Shown here piece by piece: positions 1 through 9,459 of a stretch of DNA of 15,927 bases. The stretch lies in contig QHRT01000109.1 of the NCBI GenBank assembly GCA_003220195.1, positions 1-15,927 on the forward strand. Direction: 5' to 3'. Both the position numbers and the translations under genes were made by a program. The first letter of the stretch is position 1. Each line of letters begins with the position of its first letter. The DNA comes from Candidatus Rokuibacteriota bacterium (GTDB lineage: Bacteria > Methylomirabilota > Methylomirabilia > Rokubacteriales > CSP1-6). The notes below the pieces were generated by a model, which had not been told where the DNA came from, did no database searches, and was given only the letters and a program-made list of their open reading frames with translations.

Positions 1-55
1 TCCCGAGTCGAGCGGTCGTGACCGTATCGATTGGTGGTATCCGCAAATCGAGACA

Positions 56-84
56 TTGACGGGCCAGGGCGGCCTCCGAACAAT
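56..84 (+). promoter_or_regulatory. Candidate sigma70 promoter of comM (leaderless)
   Basis: TTGACG at 56-61 (5 of 6 consensus bases), a 17-base spacer, then AACAAT at 79-84 (4 of 6). Transcription would begin about 7 bases after the -10 box, which is the A of the comM ATG at 91. No Shine-Dalgarno sequence precedes that ATG, which fits a leaderless mRNA. The first base of the -10 box is off-consensus, so this is tentative. Bases 1-55 show nothing else I can name; a frame-1 stop at 19-21 could be the end of an upstream gene. Confidence 0.35.
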
Positions 85-90
85 CGCGGC

Positions 91-1608
91 ATGCTCGCGT
101 GCGTCCTGTCCGCCGCGTTGGTCGGCGTCGAGGCCGCGTTGGTGCGCGTGGAGATCGACGTCAGCAGCGGTTTGCCGGCCTTCACCACGGTCGGATTGCC
201 GGACTCCGCGGTGCGTGAGAGCCGCGAGCGGGTGCGCACGGCGATCCGGAACGCGGGCTTCGCGTTCCCGTCCGACCGGGTCACCGTGAACCTGGCGCCG
301 GCGGATCTCCGGGAGGAAGGCACGTCGTTCGATCTGCCAATCGCCCTCGGCATCCTGACCGCGACCGGAGGCGTCCGTCCGAACGGCTTCGGGCCGTTCG
401 CCGTCCTCGGCGAGCTCGCGCTCGACGGGCAGATCCACGGCGTGCGCGGGACGCTCGCAGTCGGTCTCGCGTGCCGCCGCCTCGGGATCGAGACGATTCT
501 GGTGCCCACCGACAACGTGGTGGAGGCGCTGGCGATCGACGGCCTCCGCGTGCTCACGGCGTCGACGTTGCGCGAGGCCGTGCTCCTGCTCAACGGAGAA
601 GTCGCGGCCGGCACGCCAGCCGTCCCGCCACGTGTCGCCGCGCCCGATGACGATCTCGACTTCGCCGAGGTGCGGGGCCAGGCCCACGCCAAGCGCGCGC
701 TCGAGATCGCCGCTGCGGGCGCGCACAACGTGCTGCTCATCGGTCCGCCCGGCGGCGGCAAGACCATGCTGGCCCGGCGGCTCGCATCGATCCTTCCGCC
801 GATGACGGCCGACGAGACGATCGAAACGTCGACGATCTGGAGCGTCGCCGGGCTCTTGCCCGCGCACGGACACCTGATGACGTCGCGGCCCTTCCGTGCG
901 CCGCATCACACGGTGTCGACGTCGGGGCTCATCGGAGGGGGCAGCACGCCCCATCCCGGGGAGGTGACGCTCGCGCATCTCGGCGTGCTGTTCCTGGACG
1001 AGCTTCCGGAGTTTCCCCAGCACGTGCTGGAATCCCTGCGTCAGCCGCTCGAGGACGGGCGCGTCACCATCTCGCGCGCTCGCGGGACCGGGCATTTCCC
1101 GGCGCGCTTCCAGCTGATCGCCGCCGCGAACCCGTGCCGGCGTGGCTGTCCATCCCTCGACCGGTGCCTCTGCACGCCAGCGGAGCGCGACCGGTATCTG
1201 GGGCGCATCTCGCGTCCGTTGCTGGACCGCATCGATCTGCACATCGAGCTCCCGGCGCTCGTCCACGCCGAGCTCGATCCCACGCGGTCCGAGGAGCCGT
1301 CCGCCGCCTTGCGCCAGCGCGTGATCGCGGCGCGAGGTCGCCAGCGAGTGCGCTTTGCGCCGTCGTCCGTCCGCAACAACGCCGAGATGGGCCCGCGACA
1401 GCTCAGGCGATTCTGCCGCGTGCCGCCGGACGCCGCCGGATTGCTCGCCGCGGCGATGAGCCGCCTCGGGCTGTCGGCGCGCGGCCACGATCGGGTGCTG
1501 AAAGTCGCGCGCACGATCGCCGATCTCGACGGTCGGGACGAGATCACGGGAGCCGATTGCGCCGAGGCGATCCAGTACCGCGGACTCGATCGCCGCTGGC
1601 GCGCGTGA
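91..1608 (+). CDS. comM: ComM/YifB family AAA+ ATPase (Mg-chelatase-like)
   Basis: A 505-aa cytoplasmic AAA+ protein of the ComM/YifB (Mg-chelatase subunit ChlI-like) family. Known ComM is a hexameric helicase that drives branch migration while incoming single-stranded DNA is integrated during natural transformation. The N-terminal ChlI-type domain (about residues 1-190) contains the family hallmarks GLPAF, VGLPD and AVRESRERVR. The AAA+ core has Walker A GPPGGGKT at 218-225 and Walker B LFLDE with D303/E304. A Cys-rich stretch (CRRGC...CLC) lies before the sensor-2/C-terminal lid. The frame stays open upstream to a TTG at 31, but the protein family begins at MLAC-type sequence, so the ATG at 91 is chosen. 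The length is normal and no key residue is missing. It stands alone here. Together with the pilus genes to the right it is compatible with natural competence, but that is inference. Confidence 0.93.
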   Translation: MLACVLSAALVGVEAALVRVEIDVSSGLPAFTTVGLPDSAVRESRERVRTAIRNAGFAFPSDRVTVNLAPADLREEGTSFDLPIALGILTATGGVRPNGFGPFAVLGELALDGQIHGVRGTLAVGLACRRLGIETILVPTDNVVEALAIDGLRVLTASTLREAVLLLNGEVAAGTPAVPPRVAAPDDDLDFAEVRGQAHAKRALEIAAAGAHNVLLIGPPGGGKTMLARRLASILPPMTADETIETSTIWSVAGLLPAHGHLMTSRPFRAPHHTVSTSGLIGGGSTPHPGEVTLAHLGVLFLDELPEFPQHVLESLRQPLEDGRVTISRARGTGHFPARFQLIAAANPCRRGCPSLDRCLCTPAERDRYLGRISRPLLDRIDLHIELPALVHAELDPTRSEEPSAALRQRVIAARGRQRVRFAPSSVRNNAEMGPRQLRRFCRVPPDAAGLLAAAMSRLGLSARGHDRVLKVARTIADLDGRDEITGADCAEAIQYRGLDRRWRA

Positions 1609-1686
1609 CGCGGCCCGCGGCGCGGAGGAAGCCGCGAGCGCCCCGTGAGAGAATGGCCGCGGTCGATCCGCCTCACGGGAGGTCTC

Positions 1687-1758
1687 ATGTCCCATCCCGT
1701 CGTGCTGATCGTCGACGTGCAGGAGCGATTCTTCGACGCAACCGCCGCCGAGCGCTGA
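1687..1758 (+). pseudogene. 23-codon ORF resembling an isochorismatase N-terminus
   Basis: A strong Shine-Dalgarno (GGGAGG, ending about 5 bases upstream) precedes an ATG that opens only 23 codons before a TGA. The peptide has a hydrophobic strand followed by an LIVDVQERFF-type stretch, which looks like the first beta strand and aspartate motif of isochorismatase/cysteine-hydrolase proteins (typically LLVIDVQ). The rest of such a protein is not visible downstream in any frame. Two readings are possible: a decayed gene remnant, or a short leader ORF translationally coupled to the next gene, whose ATG lies 5 bases after this stop and lacks its own Shine-Dalgarno. I cannot choose between them. 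Confidence 0.35.
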
Positions 1759-1763
1759 CCTGT

Positions 1764-2189
1764 ATGAGCCGGTATTTCGACCTCCACACGACCGTGCTGA
1801 TCGTGGTGGGACACGGGATCCTGCCCGAGGAAGAAGACCGCCCGATCGCGTACGACCTCAAGCGCGAGGTGAACCGACGCGGCGGCACCTCCGAGGGACA
1901 CACGGCCGTCGTCGTCACCGACGTGTGGCTCCTGAACAACGAGCTCGGGGAGTTCTTTCCGGCGATCGCGATCGGCGGCCCCGGCGTGAACGCCCTGACC
2001 GCGCAGATGTACGAGGAGCTCGACATCGCGTACTCGCGCGATCAGCGGGTCTTCGTCCAGGTCGGGACGGACTCGAAACGCGCGGCGCTCTGGGGAATGG
2101 ATCAAACCACGACGCGCGAAGCCGTCGACGTCTTCGTCAAAGACGGCCTGCTCGAAAGATTCCTCGAACTGGTGTGGCGTCGCGCGTAG
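1764..2189 (+). CDS. Hypothetical protein, 141 aa, family not recognised
   Basis: I do not recognise this family. The predicted protein is soluble, with no signal peptide or membrane segment. It starts with a hydrophobic strand ending in a glycine-rich turn (TVLIVVGHG). A second strand (AVVVTDVWLL) and an AIAIGGPGVNAL segment follow, then a C-terminal half rich in charged helices. Alternating strand-Gly turns and helices suggest an alpha/beta Rossmann-like fold, but no catalytic motif is evident. The ATG at 1764 is chosen because upstream codons in this frame read as Arg-rich non-coding translation. It has no clear ribosome binding site of its own and lies 5 bases after the stop of the 1687 ORF, so coupled translation is likely. 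Codon use matches the neighbours. Paired hairpins follow its stop. Confidence 0.6.
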   Translation: MSRYFDLHTTVLIVVGHGILPEEEDRPIAYDLKREVNRRGGTSEGHTAVVVTDVWLLNNELGEFFPAIAIGGPGVNALTAQMYEELDIAYSRDQRVFVQVGTDSKRAALWGMDQTTTREAVDVFVKDGLLERFLELVWRRA

Positions 2190-2221
2190 CGCGCGCGGCT
2201 CGTCGCGCGAACGCTAGGTGA

Positions 2222-2261
2222 GGGGCCACGAGAGGCGCGAGGACGCGCCTGACATGGCCCC
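2222..2261. terminator. Convergent-gene stem-loop 1 (bidirectional terminator candidate)
   Basis: Outer stem GGGGCCA (2222-2228) pairs with TGGCCCC (2255-2261). Inner stem AGGCGCG (2233-2239) pairs with CGCGCCT (2244-2250) around an AGGA loop, leaving a symmetric 4+4 internal loop. Both stems are perfect. It lies between two genes that converge. There is no T-tract on either side, so intrinsic termination is plausible rather than proven; an mRNA 3'-end stabiliser is the alternative. Confidence 0.6.
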
Positions 2262-2281
2262 CACACCCCCCAACGCTCGGC

Positions 2282-2307
2282 AGCGCCCCGGCAAAAGCCG
2301 TGGCGCT
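2282..2307. terminator. Convergent-gene stem-loop 2
   Basis: AGCGCC, one unpaired C, CGGC, loop AAAA, GCCG, one unpaired T, then GGCGCT: ten Watson-Crick pairs with a single 1x1 mismatch. It lies 29 bases from the end of the lytic transglycosylase gene, so on the minus strand it is well placed as that gene's terminator. No T-tract follows on either strand. The remaining parts of 2190-2336 show nothing else. Confidence 0.55.
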
Positions 2308-2336
2308 CCTCGACCACCGTGTACTCGGACGGACTC

Positions 2337-3008
2337 TTAGCGGCGTGGGATGTTGGTGTAGACCACCGTCCCGTCATCCTGCACGTCACGGAGCGTCGGG
2401 AACACCGACGCCGCGGTCGGCCCGTGCGGCGGCGTCGACACGACGTCGAAGTAGGACAGGACCTTCGCCACGTAGGCCCGCGTTTCCGCGAACGGCGGAA
2501 TCCCGCCGTAGTGGCTCACCGCCTGCTCGCCAGCGTTGTACGCCGCGAGCGCCAGTTTCAGATTGCTGAACCGATCGATCAATCCGCGCAGATGGCGGAC
2601 GCCGCCCCGGATGTTCTCGGCCGGGTCGAACGAGTCACGCACGCCGAGCATCGACGCGGTCCGGGGCATGAGCTGCATCAACCCCTGCGCGCCCTTCGGC
2701 GACACCGCGCGCGCGTTGAACCCGGACTCGACGCGGATCACGGCCTGCACCAGTTGTTCCGACACGCCGTAGCGCGCCGATGCCTCCTTGATGTGCTCCA
2801 CGTACGATGTCCCGACCGCCGGCGGAGGAAGGCGGAGCAAGCCGGCTTCGGTGCCGGTCAGGCCCATCCGCCGATACGCAGGGTCGGTCGGCGCGTTGGT
2901 GTAGTACGTCGTCCCGTCAGGGGCCTCGAAGCGGAAGGTCTCGGCGCTCAGGGGCAGCGCCCCGATCAGAAGACTCCCCAGGCCGACGCCGAGAAGAACT
3001 CGAATCAC
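2337..3008 (-). CDS. Secreted lytic transglycosylase (SLT domain)
   Basis: A 223-aa exported murein hydrolase that should cleave the MurNAc-GlcNAc bond to give 1,6-anhydro ends in the periplasm. Residues 1-22 form a signal peptide (hydrophobic core, cleavage likely after PLSA). Residues 25-40 hold a short DUF4124-like segment (DGTTYYTN). The Slt domain spans about 70-185, with catalytic Glu94 in VIRVESGFN, followed by SPKGAQGLMQLMP and AYNAGEQAV, the usual motif order. A second segment, DGTVVYTN, sits at 212-219 near the end. The frame extends to an ATG at 3056, but those codons cover the promoter, so the GTG at 3008, which starts a clean signal peptide, is preferred. The gene is monocistronic, with its own promoter and downstream hairpins. 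A pilus- or secretion-linked murein role is possible but not shown. Confidence 0.88.
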   Translation of the reverse strand: MIRVLLGVGLGSLLIGALPLSAETFRFEAPDGTTYYTNAPTDPAYRRMGLTGTEAGLLRLPPPAVGTSYVEHIKEASARYGVSEQLVQAVIRVESGFNARAVSPKGAQGLMQLMPRTASMLGVRDSFDPAENIRGGVRHLRGLIDRFSNLKLALAAYNAGEQAVSHYGGIPPFAETRAYVAKVLSYFDVVSTPPHGPTAASVFPTLRDVQDDGTVVYTNIPRR

Positions 3009-3014
3009 CTGTTC

Positions 3015-3043
3015 AGTGTAGCGAGCACGCGAATTTCGCTCAA
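3015..3043 (-). promoter_or_regulatory. Sigma70 promoter of the lytic transglycosylase gene (leaderless)
   Basis: Read on the minus strand: TTGAGC (3043-3038), exactly 17 bases, then TACACT (3020-3015). Both boxes match consensus at 4 of 6 positions. Only 6 bases separate the -10 box from the GTG start at 3008, so the transcript would begin at or beside the start codon. No upstream ribosome binding site fits a longer protein. Confidence 0.55.
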
Positions 3044-3056
3044 TGCGCCACGCCAT

Positions 3057-3085
3057 CTGGTGTCCCGTTCTTTCCGGGATACCAG
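3057..3085. repeat. Inverted repeat upstream of the transglycosylase promoter
   Basis: CTGGT-g-TCCCG (3057-3067) and CGGGA-t-ACCAG (3075-3085) flank a 7-base loop. The central g/t pair is a wobble in RNA. It lies 14 bases upstream of the minus-strand -35 box, inside the spacer between lon and this gene. It could be an operator or a back-up terminator for read-through from lon; there is no T-tract. Confidence 0.45.
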
Positions 3086-3123
3086 TGCTTGGCGTAAGAG
3101 CTTCGGCGCGAGAAGGAGGTCTC

Positions 3124-3155
3124 GGGGCACCCGCGGCGTGTGCCGCGGGTGCCCC
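3124..3155 (-). terminator. Terminator hairpin of the hsp20-dnaK-dnaJ-hspR-lon operon
   Basis: A perfect 14-bp, GC-rich stem (3124-3137 with 3142-3155) closed by a GTGT loop, 32 bases beyond the lon stop codon. On the minus strand the bases after the stem are pyrimidine-rich (CGAGACCTCCTTCTC) but not a true T-run. It is the strongest hairpin in the window and the natural end of the heat-shock operon. It would also protect the 3' end of the mRNA. Confidence 0.7.
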
Positions 3156-3187
3156 CGGCGGTCCTCAGGAGAGCCGTGTCAACTCAC

Positions 3188-5575
<2,388 letters not shown>

Positions 5576-5613
5576 GGTGACGTTCGGATGTCCTTTCGGC
5601 TGCGCCGGTTTTT

Positions 5614-6012
5614 TCAGAACAGGTCGAGCGGGCGGAGCTGCCCGGCGGCGGCGCGGACCAGGGCCTCGCGCGGCTCGGACGATCGCCGCTCACGCGGCTC
5701 CACGCCGTCGCGCTCGGGGTCCTCGCGCAAATAGCTCACCAGGTCCTCGATCTGCCGCTGCATCTCCACCATCCGGCGCCTCATTTTTAGGATGATCTCG
5801 ACGCCGGCGAGATTCACGCCGAGATCACGAGTGAGACGGAGCAGGCGGGCGAGATCTTCGACGTCCTCCTCGGAATACATCCGGGTCCGCCCGACCGTGC
5901 GGCTCGGACGGAGCAAGCCCTTCTTCTCGTAGAAGCGCAGCGTCTGCGGATGCACCTTCAGCATGTCGGCCACGACGCCGATCATGTAGAGCGGCTTCGA
6001 GCGATCCGTCAT
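5614..6012 (-). CDS. hspR: HspR, MerR-family heat-shock repressor
   Basis: A 132-aa MerR-type transcriptional repressor of chaperone genes. The winged helix-turn-helix occupies about residues 8-76, with the signature TLRFYEKKGLL at 24-34 and the wing residues RTRMYS. An amphipathic dimerisation helix (about 75-98) and a charged, probably flexible tail follow. HspR of actinobacteria and Deinococcus binds inverted repeats (HAIR, CTTGAGT-N7-ACTCAAG) upstream of dnaK operons and uses DnaK as corepressor. The location inside the dnaK operon fits autoregulation of that kind. Its ATG overlaps the dnaJ stop (ATGA), so translation is coupled. The family name is secure; HspR is favoured over the related GlnR/TnrA-like MerR proteins by operon context and sequence. 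Confidence 0.9.
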   Translation of the reverse strand: MTDRSKPLYMIGVVADMLKVHPQTLRFYEKKGLLRPSRTVGRTRMYSEEDVEDLARLLRLTRDLGVNLAGVEIILKMRRRMVEMQRQIEDLVSYLREDPERDGVEPRERRSSEPREALVRAAAGQLRPLDLF

Positions 6013-6899
6013 GCCGATCCTCCGCGATAGCGGTCGAGCTCCGTCCGCACGTCCATGGGCATGAGCCGCGCGAGCTCGCGCACGAGCTCCGCGGTGCGGG
6101 CGTCGATGCCGCCGGGAACCTCGACACGCACGGTGACGTAGAGATCGCCGGACCCGTCACCCGTGAGCTTCGGCATTCCGTCGCCGCGCAGTCGTACGAT
6201 GCGCCCGTCATGCATCCCGGGCGGCACGACGAGGACGGCCTCGCCGGTCGGCGTCGGGATCCGGATCCGCGCGCCGCAGAGGGCCTCCCACACGGTGATC
6301 GCAACCTCGCAATGCACCGCGTCGCCCTTGCGCGAGAAGAACGGATGCGCGGCCACACGCGTGCTGACGATGAGGTCGCCGCGCGGTCCTCCAAACGGTC
6401 CCGCGTGGCCCTCGCCCGCGATGCGGAGCTGCGTCCCACTGTCGACGCCGGGCGGGATCTCGACCACGACGGACTCGAGGACGCGCCGGACCCCGCGGCC
6501 CTGGCAGTGCGGACACGTGACGGGCCCGGTCACGCCGCGCGCCTCGCAAACACGGCACGGCGAGAACCGGGAGATCTGGAGCGGCGCCGTGGCGCCGCGC
6601 GCGGCGTCCCCAAACGACAGATCGACGGCCGCGTGCAGGTCTTCGCCGCGCCGACCCGCCGGCAGCGCGCCCGGGTCCGGCGCGGGCTGATGGCCCAGGC
6701 GATCGTACATCTCGCGCGCGACCGCGTCGCTCAGGACCCGATACGCCTCCTGGATCTCGCCGTAGAGCGCCTGGACGTCACGGTCCCAGAAATTGACGTC
6801 GGGCGAGTACTGTCGCGCGAGCCGCTGGTATGCCTGCCGGATCTCCCGGGGCGCCGCCGTGGACGGCACCCCGAGGACCCCATAGTAATCACGTCGCAT
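6009..6899 (-). CDS. dnaJ: DnaJ-type J-domain co-chaperone with SPD motif and halved zinc finger
   Basis: A 296-aa Hsp40 that should recruit clients to DnaK. The J domain (about 1-69) matches DnaJ closely (DYYGVLGV, EIRQAYQRLARQY), but the invariant HPD reads Ser32-Pro-Asp. The linker is short, without an obvious Gly/Phe region. The Cys-rich part has only two CxxCxxxG units (C115/C118 and C129/C132), enough for one zinc site instead of the usual two. The C-terminal substrate-binding barrels follow (VEIPPGVDSGTQLRI, GDLIVSTRV, VPPGMHDGRIVRLRGDGMP), making the protein shorter than E. coli DnaJ (376 aa). It starts 6 bases after dnaK and overlaps hspR by 4. No grpE is seen in the window. The altered HPD makes normal stimulation of DnaK ATPase questionable. 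Confidence 0.9.
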   Translation of the reverse strand: MRRDYYGVLGVPSTAAPREIRQAYQRLARQYSPDVNFWDRDVQALYGEIQEAYRVLSDAVAREMYDRLGHQPAPDPGALPAGRRGEDLHAAVDLSFGDAARGATAPLQISRFSPCRVCEARGVTGPVTCPHCQGRGVRRVLESVVVEIPPGVDSGTQLRIAGEGHAGPFGGPRGDLIVSTRVAAHPFFSRKGDAVHCEVAITVWEALCGARIRIPTPTGEAVLVVPPGMHDGRIVRLRGDGMPKLTGDGSGDLYVTVRVEVPGGIDARTAELVRELARLMPMDVRTELDRYRGGSA

Positions 6900-6905
6900 G
6901 TCGGC

Positions 6906-8816
<1,911 letters not shown>

Positions 8817-8837
8817 GTTCGAATTCTCCCTTGTCCT

Positions 8838-9314
8838 TTACGTCAGCACGTCGATCTTGATTTCCCTGGCCTTGACCTCTTCGGCCTTCGGCAGCTTCAC
8901 CATCAACAGCCCGTCGCGGTACGTCGCCTTGACCTTGTCGGCCTGCACCGGCATCGGCAGCTGCACCGTCCGCTCGAACTTGCCGTAGGCACGCTCGAGG
9001 CGGTGATCGCCCTCGTTGTTCGCGCCGGGTTCCGGAGTGCGACGCTCGCCCTTCACGCTCAGCAGGTCGCCGGTGATAGAGGCGTTGATGTCCTTCTCGT
9101 TGACGCCAGGCAGTTCGAAGGAGAGCACGAGGTCGTCCTTCGTCTCCGACACGTCACAGAGCGGCGCCCACATCCGCTCGCTCCCAACGCTCATGGGGGA
9201 TCCGAAGACCGTGTCGATGAGACGATTCATGTCCGCCTGGAGCTCCGAGACTTGTCGGAACGGTTGCCAGCGCTCCATCGTCATGCCGAAAGGCCGCCGT
9301 CGTTCGATCGCCAT
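8838..9314 (-). CDS. hsp20: Hsp20 small heat-shock protein
   Basis: A 158-aa alpha-crystallin-type holdase that traps unfolding proteins for later rescue by DnaK. The N-terminal arm carries the bacterial small-Hsp signature (PFRQVSELQADMNRLIDTVFG, about residues 18-38). The alpha-crystallin domain (about 48-150) shows LSFELPGVNEKDI, LSVKGERR and the hallmark YRDGLLMVKLPKAEE, and the C-terminus has an I-x-I-like IKI that mediates oligomer contacts. It is the first gene of the heat-shock operon. A near-perfect Shine-Dalgarno (AAGGAGGT) about 9 bases upstream supports the ATG at 9314; internal Met at residues 11 and 13 are less likely starts. Regulation is by the promoter and repeats immediately upstream. 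Confidence 0.94.
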   Translation of the reverse strand: MAIERRRPFGMTMERWQPFRQVSELQADMNRLIDTVFGSPMSVGSERMWAPLCDVSETKDDLVLSFELPGVNEKDINASITGDLLSVKGERRTPEPGANNEGDHRLERAYGKFERTVQLPMPVQADKVKATYRDGLLMVKLPKAEEVKAREIKIDVLT

Positions 9315-9337
9315 AGCCCCTGACCTCCTTACTTCCG

Positions 9338-9364
9338 GCTCAATTCATCGCCAGAGTATTGAGC
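9338..9364. promoter_or_regulatory. Inverted repeat IR2, downstream half of the putative HspR operator
   Basis: GCTCAAT (9338-9344) and ATTGAGC (9358-9364) form a perfect 7-bp inverted repeat with 13 bases between. It lies in the 5' untranslated region of the hsp20 transcript. The half-site resembles the HAIR half-site CTTGAGT but is arranged the other way round and with a longer spacer, so it is not a canonical HAIR element. It abuts IR1 without a gap. Confidence 0.5.
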
Positions 9365-9390
9365 ACACTCACTCTATATCATCTGAGTGT
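9365..9390. promoter_or_regulatory. Inverted repeat IR1 over the hsp20 -10 box (putative HspR operator)
   Basis: ACACTCA (9365-9371) and TGAGTGT (9384-9390) form a perfect 7-bp inverted repeat with 12 bases between, enclosing the -10 box and reaching the expected start site. A protein bound here would block RNA polymerase. The core CACTC-N10-GAGTG recalls CIRCE (GCACTC-N9-GAGTGC), but the spacer is off by one and the outer bases differ. With hspR in the operon, HspR is the likelier ligand. Confidence 0.55.
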
Positions 9391-9401
9391 TCATCTGTCA
9401 A
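9373..9401 (-). promoter_or_regulatory. Sigma70 promoter of the heat-shock operon
   Basis: On the minus strand: TTGACA (9401-9396, perfect), 17-base spacer, TATAGA (9378-9373, 5 of 6). The expected start is near 9366, giving a leader of about 52 bases before hsp20. A strong vegetative promoter under repressor control, rather than a sigma32-type promoter, is what HspR systems use. No other convincing promoter is seen within the operon. Confidence 0.75.
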
Positions 9402-9459
9402 TCATTGGAGCCTCTCAAAAGGCGCACGATCGATGAAGTGCGGATGCTAGCGTTGGGGA

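Noticed and set aside
31..90. Upstream extension of comM to a TTG start
   Set aside because: The 20 extra residues do not resemble ComM N-termini and would cover the candidate promoter.
3009..3056. ATG start for the lytic transglycosylase 16 codons upstream
   Set aside because: Adds charged residues before the signal peptide and lies on the -35/-10 boxes.
9368..9387. CIRCE element for HrcA in front of hsp20
   Set aside because: CACTC and GAGTG are separated by 10 rather than 9 bases and the flanking TTAG/CTAA are missing; hspR in the operon is a better explanation.
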